Below are positions 16,247-24,568 of a stretch of DNA of 64,000 nucleotides, piece after piece. The DNA lies in contig NZ_MKIM01000025.1 of NCBI RefSeq assembly GCF_001939045.1, forward strand, positions 1-64,000, read 5' to 3'. Every line of letters starts with the position of its first letter. The first letter of the stretch is position 1. A model generated the notes under the pieces. That model saw nothing but the letters and a program-made list of their open reading frames with translations. It was not told the origin of the DNA and searched no databases. The translations under genes were made by a program, and so were the position numbers. This stretch comes from Rhizobium oryziradicis. GTDB taxonomy: Bacteria; Pseudomonadota; Alphaproteobacteria; Rhizobiales; Rhizobiaceae.

Positions 16247-18667
16247 TTATCGCTCACTGAGGCTCCATGCATCAACGCCACGGTTGAAAGGCTGGGGCCG
16301 TCCTATGAGGTAGCCCTGCACCAGTTCGCAGCCGATGGACTTGAGCAAATCAAGTTGGTCCTGTGTTTCAACACCTTCTGCGGTTGTTCCCATTTTTAGA
16401 ATGCCGCACAGGCGAATAATTGCCTCGACAATCGCGAGATTGTCCGCATTGCCGGTGAGTTCGTCAATGAATGACTTGTCGATCTTCACCTTGTCGAACG
16501 GAAATTTTCGCAGATAGCTGAGGGATGAGTAGCCGGTACCAAAATCGTCCAGTGCCAGGCCAATGCCGGACCGCTTCAATTTGGTCAATATCGTGAACGC
16601 CCCTTCGTTATCGCCGACAAGAGCAGACTCGGTTAGCTCAAGAATAAGTCGCGATGGCTCCAAACCGGAGCAGCTCAGCGCGCTCTCGACCGCAGCCGTG
16701 ATGCTGTTATCGCGCAGCTGTATGGTCGACACGTTGACCGAGACACTCATGGTCTTCGGCCATTGGACAGCATCGGCGCAGGCGCGCCGCAGCACCCATT
16801 CTCCGATGGCTGTTATAAGCCCAATCTCTTCCGCCAACGGGATGAAGACGGCTGGCGAAATATAGCCCCGCACAGGATGTCGCCAGCGCAACAACGCCTC
16901 TACAGAGATAATTTTGCCCGACGCGATCTCCGCGATGGGCTGATAGAAGACTTCGAGCTGATCCTTGGTCAGCGCCTGCCGCAGGTCGAGTTCCATCGCC
17001 AGCCGCATCTCTTCGTTATGATCCATCTTTGGCTCATAGAAGCAATACATGCCCTGCCGGTGCGTCTTCGCCCGATACAGCGCCAGATCTGCATTCTTCA
17101 AAAGTTGTTGCGGATCATTGCCATCAATTGGCGCGATTGTCATTCCGATGCTGGAACTGAGCGGCATTTCGCGCCCGTGCACGATGAACGGTTTGCCAAG
17201 TGCATCCATCACCCGTTGGGCAAAAGCCTCCATATCGTCGGCATTGCGAACCCCACGCCGCAAAATTGCGAATTCATCACCGCCAAAGCGCGAGACGATA
17301 TCGTGCTCAGTGGCGCATGATCGCAGCCGATCAGCCATGATTTGCAAAACCTTGTCGCCCGCGTCGTGGCCGAGGTTGTCGTTGACCGCCTTGAAACTAT
17401 TGAGATCGAGCCACAACAGACCAAACTGCCCGCCGTTGTCCTCGCCAACATCCTCCAGCGCCTCCTGAAGGGCCTCAATGAAGGTTGCCCGGTTTGGCAA
17501 ATCAGTCAGCACATCGAAGCGCGCCATATATTCCACCCGGGCCTCGACCCGGCGTCGCTCGGTCACATCCTCAAATGTTGCAATCCAGCCGCCATTCGGC
17601 ATCTTCTCGCAAAGCGACAGCAACGTCCTGCCATCCTCGCAATGATGCAGAAAACGGGTTGCGCCTGCCTCGCTGGCATGCTCGGATGTTGCACGCATGA
17701 CGGCCTGGAAAACACGTACGGCTTCGGCAAACTTGCTGTTGGGATTATCCCGAAGCTCGACAAAACTGACACCGAACGGCAAGTCATCCAAGTTGAGGCC
17801 CAGGATCTGGCAAAAGCGCGTATTGCACACATCAAGCCTGCCAGCACTGTCCAGCATGAGAAGACCGTGGCTCATATTGTTCAACGCTGCATCGAACCGG
17901 TCGTTTTGGGTGCGCAGTTGAATATCGCGGATCAGCAAAGTCTCATTCTGGATGCGAAGATCGGTATTGCGCGCCTCGAGATCGTCCTGTGCCTTGATGA
18001 GTTCGTTGCTTGAGACACGCAAATCCGTCGTCAGCACCTCAAGGGCTTGGGACGTTTTATTCGATAGCCGGTTTTGGTAGACAAGAAGCGCAATCAGACC
18101 TAAGCCGCAAGCGATCAGGCCCGTGATCAGATCAATGAAAAGAAATTGCAGGCTTTGAAGCCTGAGCTGATGTTCAACGAGTGTATCGCTGGTAAAGGTA
18201 TAGGCGGCGGATGCCAGTTTTGGCGCACGCCGGTCAAGCGGATCGATGAGCGAGACAATCTGCAATGCGACCTTTCGATCGGCAATCGAAGGCATCAGGC
18301 TGTCGATTTTGTGAACGGCACTGTCCAGATCGTCGATGAACTTCCGCCGTTCGGGATCCCCGTTGACAAAATCCTGCAACACCGCCGATTTCAATGTTGC
18401 CACCCGGCTGACAAGAATGTCGAACCTCAGGTTCACTTCATTTTCATCGACATCGGGACTGCCAGCACTGAAAGCGGTCAGGCGTTGCTCAAACCGTGTG
18501 ATCTCAACCGAAGCCTGACTGGTGATCCAGGCGATATTATAATTGGAGAGCTGCTGCGTCTCGTTTTGATCTTCGCGAATGAGGACTATGACATAGATCG
18601 CCAAAGCAAAGAACACGACGACGAGGCCAATCAGGAGAAACCTAATTGCTCTGCTCGGCCTCATCAT
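16247..18667 (-). CDS. Membrane-bound GGDEF/EAL cyclic-di-GMP protein with PAS domain
   Basis: The protein has a transmembrane segment at about 8-30, a roughly 150-residue periplasmic helical sensor region, a second transmembrane segment at about 175-197, a coiled coil at 205-255, a PAS domain at 255-370, GGDEF with intact GGDEF at about 462-466, and EAL with EALLRWRHP at about 590. The expected RxxD inhibition site reads TEHD, so product inhibition is probably absent. Key EAL residues (NVS, ELTES, DDFGTGYSS) are present, so both synthesis and breakdown of c-di-GMP are possible. I prefer ATG 18667 or 18664, behind GGAGG, to the TTG at 18682. It lies 34 nt after the molybdopterin-fold gene, probably in one operon. 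Confidence 0.92.
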   Translation of the reverse strand: MMRPSRAIRFLLIGLVVVFFALAIYVIVLIREDQNETQQLSNYNIAWITSQASVEITRFEQRLTAFSAGSPDVDENEVNLRFDILVSRVATLKSAVLQDFVNGDPERRKFIDDLDSAVHKIDSLMPSIADRKVALQIVSLIDPLDRRAPKLASAAYTFTSDTLVEHQLRLQSLQFLFIDLITGLIACGLGLIALLVYQNRLSNKTSQALEVLTTDLRVSSNELIKAQDDLEARNTDLRIQNETLLIRDIQLRTQNDRFDAALNNMSHGLLMLDSAGRLDVCNTRFCQILGLNLDDLPFGVSFVELRDNPNSKFAEAVRVFQAVMRATSEHASEAGATRFLHHCEDGRTLLSLCEKMPNGGWIATFEDVTERRRVEARVEYMARFDVLTDLPNRATFIEALQEALEDVGEDNGGQFGLLWLDLNSFKAVNDNLGHDAGDKVLQIMADRLRSCATEHDIVSRFGGDEFAILRRGVRNADDMEAFAQRVMDALGKPFIVHGREMPLSSSIGMTIAPIDGNDPQQLLKNADLALYRAKTHRQGMYCFYEPKMDHNEEMRLAMELDLRQALTKDQLEVFYQPIAEIASGKIISVEALLRWRHPVRGYISPAVFIPLAEEIGLITAIGEWVLRRACADAVQWPKTMSVSVNVSTIQLRDNSITAAVESALSCSGLEPSRLILELTESALVGDNEGAFTILTKLKRSGIGLALDDFGTGYSSLSYLRKFPFDKVKIDKSFIDELTGNADNLAIVEAIIRLCGILKMGTTAEGVETQDQLDLLKSIGCELVQGYLIGRPQPFNRGVDAWSLSER

Positions 18668-18701
18668 GGCCTCCTGTGCCAAGCTGTCGATGACAGCATG
18701 G

Positions 18702-19202
18702 TTACTTCACTGTCATTTTGGCAACCTGCCAGGCAGATCGCTTGTAATAGAGCTGGCTTTGCAGCTCAGGATCGCTGTCATAGGGATAGACGATGAACAA
18801 TGGTCCCTTATCGCGCACTGGCATGTACTCGCCGTTGCGTTTCATGGCAAGAATGACGCGAAAACGCGTGAAATCTTCCATAGGGATTTCCGTTGTATAG
18901 TCGTTCAAAGCCTGAACAATCAATGTTTTGCCTGTGGCACCAACGTGATCCAGAACACTCGACATCAACGGGCCTTCAAACTTGACCGAGCCGGTGTACC
19001 AGGGACATGTGGTCTCGAAAGCCACCATTCCAAGCGCTTCAAGGCTGTCCCTGTCGAATGTTGCTGTTCCATCCACGGTATTTTTGCTGATCAAACCATT
19101 GATCGAGAGAATGGGCTTTGTCTCTGAATGAGCAGGGCCTGTTAGAAATAGGCCAGCCGCCCCGAGGAGGCCGACGTTGAGTGTTCTCCGTGTGATTTGC
19201 AT
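18702..19202 (-). CDS. Exported molybdopterin-binding-fold oxidoreductase-like protein
   Basis: The 166-residue protein has an N-terminal export signal with a twin-arginine-like ITRRTLNVG and a cleavage region at GPAHSE. The mature part resembles the SUOX/YedY molybdopterin-binding fold (LSINGLI, FETTCPWYTGSVKFEGPLMS, ALNDYTTEIP, a LFIVYPYDSDPEL end). It is shorter than a complete oxidoreductase, so it may bind a cofactor or act as a sensory partner. It is probably co-transcribed with the downstream GGDEF/EAL gene, which suggests a periplasmic signal feeding c-di-GMP control. The catalytic role is uncertain. Confidence 0.75.
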   Translation of the reverse strand: MQITRRTLNVGLLGAAGLFLTGPAHSETKPILSINGLISKNTVDGTATFDRDSLEALGMVAFETTCPWYTGSVKFEGPLMSSVLDHVGATGKTLIVQALNDYTTEIPMEDFTRFRVILAMKRNGEYMPVRDKGPLFIVYPYDSDPELQSQLYYKRSAWQVAKMTVK

Positions 19203-19260
19203 CTCTCTGAGCCTTCACGAACAAATGTATACGTGACCGGACCCCACGCCCGGCCAACGT

Positions 19261-19773
19261 TTATCGCGGTATTTCGAACAAGGCCGAGTTGCCGCCATGC
19301 TCACGCACTTCTACTGATTCCAGCCAGACACGCCCATCCGTCTCGCGCCCAACCAATGCGGATACGTATTCATAGCAAAACCGCGCGGTCTGCTCGCAGC
19401 CCACAGCTGGCATGATGCGCAAATCAACAAGCCCCTTGTTTGCAAGTTCAACGAATGTTGCCAATTCGGGATCATCTTCGGACACGAGCATCGTGTGATC
19501 GAATTGATCGTGCAGCCATTGCCTGACCTGTTTCATTCCGCCAAAATCGTAGCACCAATTATGCTGATCCAGCTGCTGTGTTGCAAATACAAATTTGAAG
19601 GCAAGCGCATAACCGTGCAACAATTTACAGTGAGAATGCTCAGCGCGCCATTGGCGAAAACAGCAAGACAAGCCCTCTGAGTGATCATAGGTCTTGGTCG
19701 AGCGATAGATCGCAGTCTGCGCGCCACCAAAACTCTTTTGCGCTGGCGTTTCAGCGACGTCCGCATGGCTCAT
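19261..19773 (-). CDS. 6-carboxytetrahydropterin synthase (QueD)-like protein with altered zinc site
   Basis: The 170-residue product has the QueD/PTPS layout: AEHSHCKLLHGYALAFKF, WCYDFGGMKQVRQWL and DHTMLVSEDDPE with C-terminal ESVEVREHGGNS. It follows folE by 22 nt, as GTP cyclohydrolase product is the precursor of 6-carboxytetrahydropterin in queuosine synthesis. Compared with E. coli QueD, the active Cys is kept (Cys49), but the ligand positions H16 and H33 align with Cys (about 38) and Tyr55. It may bind metal differently or make another pterin. ATG 19773 has a GAGGGGG site. Confidence 0.75.
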   Translation of the reverse strand: MSHADVAETPAQKSFGGAQTAIYRSTKTYDHSEGLSCCFRQWRAEHSHCKLLHGYALAFKFVFATQQLDQHNWCYDFGGMKQVRQWLHDQFDHTMLVSEDDPELATFVELANKGLVDLRIMPAVGCEQTARFCYEYVSALVGRETDGRVWLESVEVREHGGNSALFEIPR

Positions 19774-19795
19774 GCTTTATCCCCCTCTGACATTT

Positions 19796-20485
19796 TCACC
19801 GTTGCAAGCCGACACATTCCTGGAGAAACTCCGCTTTAAGATCGCGATCCTCTGCCATGCAGCCGTAATAGGTCGTGGTGATCATGCGCGCATCATGGCT
19901 GGCGCGAATGCCGCGATGAGTCTTGCACATGTGAACCGCCGATATGCGAATAGCCAGACCGCGCGGCGCGGTCGTTTCCACGATATGACGTTCGATTTGC
20001 TTGACCAACTCCTCCTGGATCTGAAACCGGGACGAGAAATAATCCACCAGCCGATCATATTTCGAAAGACCAATGATCTTTCCATCCGGTGACGGAACGA
20101 TACCAATATAGCATTCACCATAGATAGGCATCAAATGATGCGCACAGGTCGAGCGCACATCAATCGGACCGGTTACGATCAGTTGATCACATTGCTCGAC
20201 ATTGTCAAACTCGGTAATTGCTGGCGGAGGCACAAAGCGACCACGCAGGATCTCTTCGACATACATCTTTGCCACCCGCGCAGGTGTGTCGCGCATATTG
20301 TGATCATTGCGATGATCAATCCGAAGAACGTCGAACAGCTCTTCGAGCTTTACTGCGGCATCGGCCATGACCTTGGCGCGCTCGGCCTCTGTCAAAAAAC
20401 CGTCGACCGCTTCATTCCCAAAGCGAGATGTCTTTGCCTGGAGGGCAGCCATCTCGCTTTTCATTGCTTGACCCGACATCATCAT
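19796..20485 (-). CDS. folE: GTP cyclohydrolase I
   Basis: The enzyme converts GTP to 7,8-dihydroneopterin triphosphate for folate and, with QueD, 7-deazaguanine synthesis. Zn-binding and catalytic motifs are intact: VRSTCAHHLMPIYGECYIGI, a GKIIGLSKYDRLVDYF stretch, and HMCKTHRGIRA. Three ATGs lie in a row at 20485-20477 behind GGGAGC, giving about 229 residues, close to the E. coli enzyme (222). The longer frame upstream to 20692 has no support. It heads a two-gene unit with the QueD-like gene. Confidence 0.93.
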   Translation of the reverse strand: MMMSGQAMKSEMAALQAKTSRFGNEAVDGFLTEAERAKVMADAAVKLEELFDVLRIDHRNDHNMRDTPARVAKMYVEEILRGRFVPPPAITEFDNVEQCDQLIVTGPIDVRSTCAHHLMPIYGECYIGIVPSPDGKIIGLSKYDRLVDYFSSRFQIQEELVKQIERHIVETTAPRGLAIRISAVHMCKTHRGIRASHDARMITTTYYGCMAEDRDLKAEFLQECVGLQR

Positions 20486-20875
20486 GCTCCCGGTTATTGT
20501 CTCGCATGGATGGCCCATAGTTATTTCAATTTGGTTAAATAAATCAGTAAGTATCGCCTGATTAAGCCACAGAATTGTACGGTGCCTGTCACAATTTTTG
20601 TGGTTACCAAAAGATTGACCAGCGGAAGACGCGGGCAAACAGATCATTCTGGAATAATCCTGCCCAAAATTGCGGATATTCAAAAATAACATTCTTTCGC
20701 CCTGCTTGAAACTTTGCTGGACATCCCGCTAAAATATCTGGGGACGATCAACCGCTGAAAGCTGTGCCCCATCGCTCACATCAGGGCCATGTCTTGACAG
20801 GCAAGGCTGGTTCTCGGGTCAAACGATCATACCAAGCCTTCCACAAAAAAAGCCCCTGCCCTACCGGCACAGCCG
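20486..20875. other. Intergenic region between folE and the araC-type gene
   Basis: No gene was recognised. The folE-proximal half is A/T-rich (TTGGTTAAATAAATCAGTAAG near 20530) and should contain the folE promoter. The other half carries the 3' end signals of the regulator gene. I see no riboswitch-like structure that I could support. Confidence 0.4.
20844..20874 (-). terminator. Possible terminator after the AraC-type regulator
   Basis: Read on the minus strand, the stop is followed within a few bases by a G/C-rich stretch (TGCCGGTAGGGCA) with only a short stem, and then GGGGC plus seven T. The T-run is convincing but the stem is weak. Confidence 0.4.
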
Positions 20876-21745
20876 TCACATGCCCCGAAATCTCATGCGA
20901 TAGGCAGACGGTGTCGCGCCGCGCGCTTTGCGAAAACGGCGGGCAAAATCCGCCGCATCGAAAAATCCGCATTCGGTGGCGATTTGCCCCATGGGCTTTT
21001 CGGTCTGAACCAGCATTTGGCAGGCGCGCCCGAGGCGCAACTGCCCGACATAGGCACTGATCGACATGCGGGTGCTGCGCTTAAAAATCCGCTGAAGCTG
21101 GCTCTCCGTCAGATGCGCCAGATCGCAAAGAGGCTTTAAGCGCAAAGGCTGGTCATAGTGATCGTGCAGATGGTTCAGAACCTTTTGCATCCGCACCCTG
21201 TCACGCGGCAAGTCGCTGACCATGACCTCGCCGCTGGCGAGCAGCTGCCGATCGGGTGCTTGCGCCAATTCGACCAACAGGGCTTGCAATGCTATGACCT
21301 GTGCTGCGGCATTCATCTGTCCCAGATCCAGGATTTGCCGACGGAGTCGGGCCGCCGTGTCAGAGCCAAAGCGGATGCCGCGCCGCGCCTGCATAAGCAG
21401 AGCGGCCACCGGCGCAAGTTCTGGCACCGCTCCGATCAACCCATCGGCCCATTGCTGCGTGAACCAGCAGATCATCGCATGATGCGCCGTGGCCTTGCCG
21501 ATCAGGCTTTGCGACTGAAACGCATGCGGCAAATTGGGTGCGATCAGAACCAGATCACCATCGCCATAGTGTGCAACATGGTCACCGACAAAGCGCATGC
21601 CATGGCTGTTGACCGTGAGCGTTAGCTCGAACTCGGGATGGTAATGCCAGTTGAAGGGAAATTCTGGCAATTGGCGGTCAAAGACCAGCAATGATCGCCC
21701 TGGCGGGATTGCAACAGTCTCGAAATAGGGTTGAGATATGACCAT
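20876..21745 (-). CDS. AraC-family transcriptional regulator
   Basis: The 289-residue regulator has an N-terminal cupin-type sensing domain (FNWHYHPEFELTLTVNSHGM, APNLPHAFQS) and two C-terminal helix-turn-helix units (LCDLAHLTESQLQRIFKRST, IATECGFFDAADFARRFRKA). ATG 21745 follows AAAGGACTGTG; the longer open frame upstream would run through the promoter region. It is transcribed away from the GMC oxidoreductase gene, 111 nt apart, so it probably controls that unit. The effector is unknown; a sugar or cyclitol ligand is a guess from the neighbours. Confidence 0.9.
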   Translation of the reverse strand: MVISQPYFETVAIPPGRSLLVFDRQLPEFPFNWHYHPEFELTLTVNSHGMRFVGDHVAHYGDGDLVLIAPNLPHAFQSQSLIGKATAHHAMICWFTQQWADGLIGAVPELAPVAALLMQARRGIRFGSDTAARLRRQILDLGQMNAAAQVIALQALLVELAQAPDRQLLASGEVMVSDLPRDRVRMQKVLNHLHDHYDQPLRLKPLCDLAHLTESQLQRIFKRSTRMSISAYVGQLRLGRACQMLVQTEKPMGQIATECGFFDAADFARRFRKARGATPSAYRMRFRGM

Positions 21746-21856
21746 CACAGTCCTTTTTGTCTCCTCTATGCGGCAATCATACAAGAAGATGCGGCTCTGT
21801 GGAATGGCGCCCCTATCCGTCCTTTGGCATGACATGTGCCTCGGGAGGAGCAAACA

Positions 21857-23383
21857 ATGCAGACGATCAAGGCGGATATTGTGATCATTGGGTCGGGCGT
21901 GGGCGGCAGCGCCGTGGCCCATCAATTGGCAGGCAGTGGCACCAGGATTCTGATGCTGGAGCGCGGCGATTTTCTGCCAAACGAGCCGCAAAACAGTGAC
22001 GCCGAAGCCGTGTTCCTGCAAGAGCGCTACAAAACCCGCGATGAATGGCAGGACGCCTCGGGCGCGCGCTATCGGCCCGGCCAATATTACTATGTCGGCG
22101 GGCACACAAAATTCTACGGCACGGCGATGTTCCGCTTTCGAGCTCAGGATTTCCAGGCAAGCACAATAGACGGCTCCCCGTCACCGGCCTGGCCGGTCAG
22201 CTACGACGAATTGGCCCCCTATTACGCCGAGGCAGAGCGTCTCTACGGGGTTCGTGGCCAATCCGGCATTGATCAAACCGAGCCGCCACGCGACACTTTC
22301 CCTCACGCCCCGATCCCGCATGAGCCCACGATTGGCCGACTGGCGAAAAGATTGAGCGCGCAGGGGCTGCATCCTTTTCCCATGCCCTCTGCGGTGGATT
22401 TTGGCGGAGGGGGCAGTTGCCAGCGCTGTGGCACCTGCGATGCCTTTGCCTGTCGGGTCAGCGCAAAGGGTGATGCAGAAGCGCGGGTGCTGCGCCCGCT
22501 GCTGGCCCAACCGGACTTGCAACTGGAACGCCACGCTCAGGTGACCCGGCTGATTGCCGACGATCAGGGCCATCGCATCATTGCTGCCGAGTTTCGGCGT
22601 GACGGTTTGATCACGCGGGTTGAGGCACCGCTGTTTGTGTTGAGCGCAGGCGCGATCAATTCGGCCCTGATTTTGCTGCGCTCAGCCTGTGCAGCGGCAC
22701 CGGATGGACTGGCGAACCGCTCAGGTGTGGTTGGGCGCTATCTGATGAACCATCATCTGACCGGGCTGATGGCAATCAATCCCCTGGCCCGGAATGAAAC
22801 CAAATTCCCGAAGACGCTCTCGGTGAACGATTTCTACAATGGACTGCCCGGCGACAGCAATGCGCGCGGCAATATCCAGATGCTGGGCAAGATTCAGGGG
22901 GCCATGATCCGCGCCACCTATCCGACCATGCCGCGCGTGCTTGCCGATTGGCTGGGGCGGCATTCCGTTGATGTGCTGGCAATGTCCGAAGACACCCCCG
23001 AAGCTGACAGCCGCGTGCGGCTCCTGCCCGACGATCGGGTCGAGGTCGATTACCGCCCCGGCGGCACCCACGCCCATGACCGTTTCGTGCGTCATGTCAG
23101 GGGCGTCCTCCGGCGCGCGGGCTTTCCTGTCGTGCTACGTCACGGCTTTGGCATCCGCGCGCCCTCGCATCAATGCGGTACAGTGCGGATGGGGGATGAT
23201 CCAGCAACCTCGGCGCTGGACACCATGTGCCGCGCCCATGATCACCCCAACCTCTACGTGGTGGATGCCGGGTTCTTTCCTTCGTCCGCAGCACTGAACC
23301 CCGCCCTGACCATCGCCGCCCAAGCGTTACGGGTGGGGGCACATCTGCGCGAGATGCATAGCCGTCTAAGCCAGTTAGCTTGA
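21857..23383 (+). CDS. GMC-family FAD-dependent oxidoreductase
   Basis: The 508-residue enzyme starts at ATG 21857 behind GGGAGGAG. Residues 5-35 bind FAD (DIVIIGSGVGGSAVAHQLAG, then LMLERGD). A Cys-rich insert (CQRCGTCDAFACRVSAKGDA) is of the kind found in ferredoxin-like or bacterial alcohol dehydrogenase members. The C terminus (GTVRMG, NLYVVDAGFFPSSAALNPAL) is the usual second flavin and active-site end. GMC enzymes oxidise alcohols of sugars, sterols or polyols. It sits between an AraC regulator and a shikimate-dehydrogenase-like gene 18 nt downstream, so a cyclic polyol or hydroxy-acid substrate is plausible. Confidence 0.88.
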   Translation: MQTIKADIVIIGSGVGGSAVAHQLAGSGTRILMLERGDFLPNEPQNSDAEAVFLQERYKTRDEWQDASGARYRPGQYYYVGGHTKFYGTAMFRFRAQDFQASTIDGSPSPAWPVSYDELAPYYAEAERLYGVRGQSGIDQTEPPRDTFPHAPIPHEPTIGRLAKRLSAQGLHPFPMPSAVDFGGGGSCQRCGTCDAFACRVSAKGDAEARVLRPLLAQPDLQLERHAQVTRLIADDQGHRIIAAEFRRDGLITRVEAPLFVLSAGAINSALILLRSACAAAPDGLANRSGVVGRYLMNHHLTGLMAINPLARNETKFPKTLSVNDFYNGLPGDSNARGNIQMLGKIQGAMIRATYPTMPRVLADWLGRHSVDVLAMSEDTPEADSRVRLLPDDRVEVDYRPGGTHAHDRFVRHVRGVLRRAGFPVVLRHGFGIRAPSHQCGTVRMGDDPATSALDTMCRAHDHPNLYVVDAGFFPSSAALNPALTIAAQALRVGAHLREMHSRLSQLA

Positions 23384-23401
23384 ACAGAAAGGACCGGATA
23401 T

Positions 23402-24244
23402 ATGAATTTTCTTTTGCCCCTGACGGGTTCCTTTGCCCAGCCTGCTGGCGAAAACCCAACCGTCGCCATGATCGAGGCGGCATTTGCCCATCATGGTCTG
23501 GATTGGCGTTATATCAACGTGGAAGTCGCCCCCGAACATCTGGGCGATGCCGTGCGTGGTGCGCGGGCCATGGGCTGGCGCGGCTTCAATTGCTCGATCC
23601 CGCACAAAGTCGCGGTGATTGCGCACCTTGACGGATTGGGACAGTCGGCCGAGATCATCGGTGCCGTGAACACCATCGTGCGCCAGGGCGACCGCCTGAT
23701 CGGAGAGAACACCGACGGACGCGGCTTTGTGACCGCTCTTCGCGAGGTGGTGGACCCGAGCGGGAAATCGGTGGTTTTGTTCGGCGCGGGCGGCGCTGCA
23801 CGCGCTGTGGCCGTCGAGATCGCGCTGGCCGGAGCCGCCCGGATCGCGCTCGTCAACCGCAGCATAGCCCGTGGGCAAGAGGTGGTTGATCTGCTGAACA
23901 CGCGCACCCCGACGCAGGCCAGTTTTGTGCCTTGGGAGGGACCGTTTGTGGTGCCGCCCGACACCGATATCGTCATTCACGCCACCTCCGTGGGGCTTTA
24001 TCCCGACATTGATGCCATGCCAGACATCGACACCGACAGTTTGACGCCCAAGATGGTGGTGGCCGATGGCATTCACAATCCGCCGCTCACGCGGCTTCTA
24101 AAAGCAGCCCAAGCCCGTGGCTGTCGCACCGTCGATGGGCTGGGCATGCTGGTGCAGCAAGGGGTCATCGGCATCAAATACTGGACCGGCGTGGATGCTG
24201 ACCCGCAGGTGATGCGGCAGGCATTGCTGGCCCTCGACCTCTAA
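23402..24244 (+). CDS. Shikimate/quinate dehydrogenase-like protein (AroE family)
   Basis: The 280-residue NAD(P)-binding protein has the AroE landmarks: FNCSIPHK with the catalytic Lys, AVNTIV, GENTDGRGF with the catalytic Asp, a GAGGAARA dinucleotide loop and VNRS after it. The C terminus has DGLGMLVQQG. The Ser/Thr pattern for shikimate is altered at the N terminus (PLTGSFAQPAGENPTVAMIE), as in catabolic homologues. It starts 18 nt after the GMC gene with AAAGGA. With an AraC regulator nearby it is more likely catabolic than the housekeeping aroE. Confidence 0.82.
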   Translation: MNFLLPLTGSFAQPAGENPTVAMIEAAFAHHGLDWRYINVEVAPEHLGDAVRGARAMGWRGFNCSIPHKVAVIAHLDGLGQSAEIIGAVNTIVRQGDRLIGENTDGRGFVTALREVVDPSGKSVVLFGAGGAARAVAVEIALAGAARIALVNRSIARGQEVVDLLNTRTPTQASFVPWEGPFVVPPDTDIVIHATSVGLYPDIDAMPDIDTDSLTPKMVVADGIHNPPLTRLLKAAQARGCRTVDGLGMLVQQGVIGIKYWTGVDADPQVMRQALLALDL

Positions 24245-24568
24245 ATCTTGTTCGGGAACCGTGGAGACCGGTTTTCCTGACCAGACACACGCAAACCAGG
24301 TGAACATGATACCGCCGGTATAAAGTGCTGCGGCGGTATCATGCATCCGCTTGGAGGTTTCAAACACCAACCCGCAGCAGGGGTCGCAAGGCTATGCCTC
24401 AGAGCGACACTGACTTTTTGATGTGGGGCGACAGAGAGACAACTGCCAAGCCTCACGCCAGTTTGCGACGATACATTCCGTCCAAATTCCGTTGCCCGGT
24501 TAGTGTTTGGATCGTGGTCACGGCAAATGTGTCCAGCGGTTTTGCCGCGCGTATTCTGTGAGCTGTTG
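24245..24568. other. Intergenic region before the glycan cluster
   Basis: No gene was recognised. 24246-24290 holds an imperfect hairpin whose core (GGAGACCGGTTTTCC) resembles the repeat at 51276-51325. 24305-24343 is a strong 13-bp-arm hairpin (separate entry). The last 200 bases should contain the promoter for the GT2-type gene; no clear ribosome site precedes ATG 24569. Confidence 0.45.
24305..24343. repeat. Perfect inverted repeat, 13-bp arms
   Basis: The arms CATGATACCGCCG and CGGCGGTATCATG are exact complements around a 13-nt loop. No T-run follows on either strand, so a simple rho-independent terminator is unlikely. It could be a protein-binding site, an RNA element or a mobile palindromic repeat. 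Confidence 0.7.

Noticed and set aside
20486..20692. N-terminal extension of FolE
   Set aside because: A triple ATG with a ribosome site at 20485 gives the normal length.
21746..22105. N-terminal extension of the AraC regulator
   Set aside because: It would cross the promoter of the divergent GMC gene, and ATG 21745 has a ribosome site.
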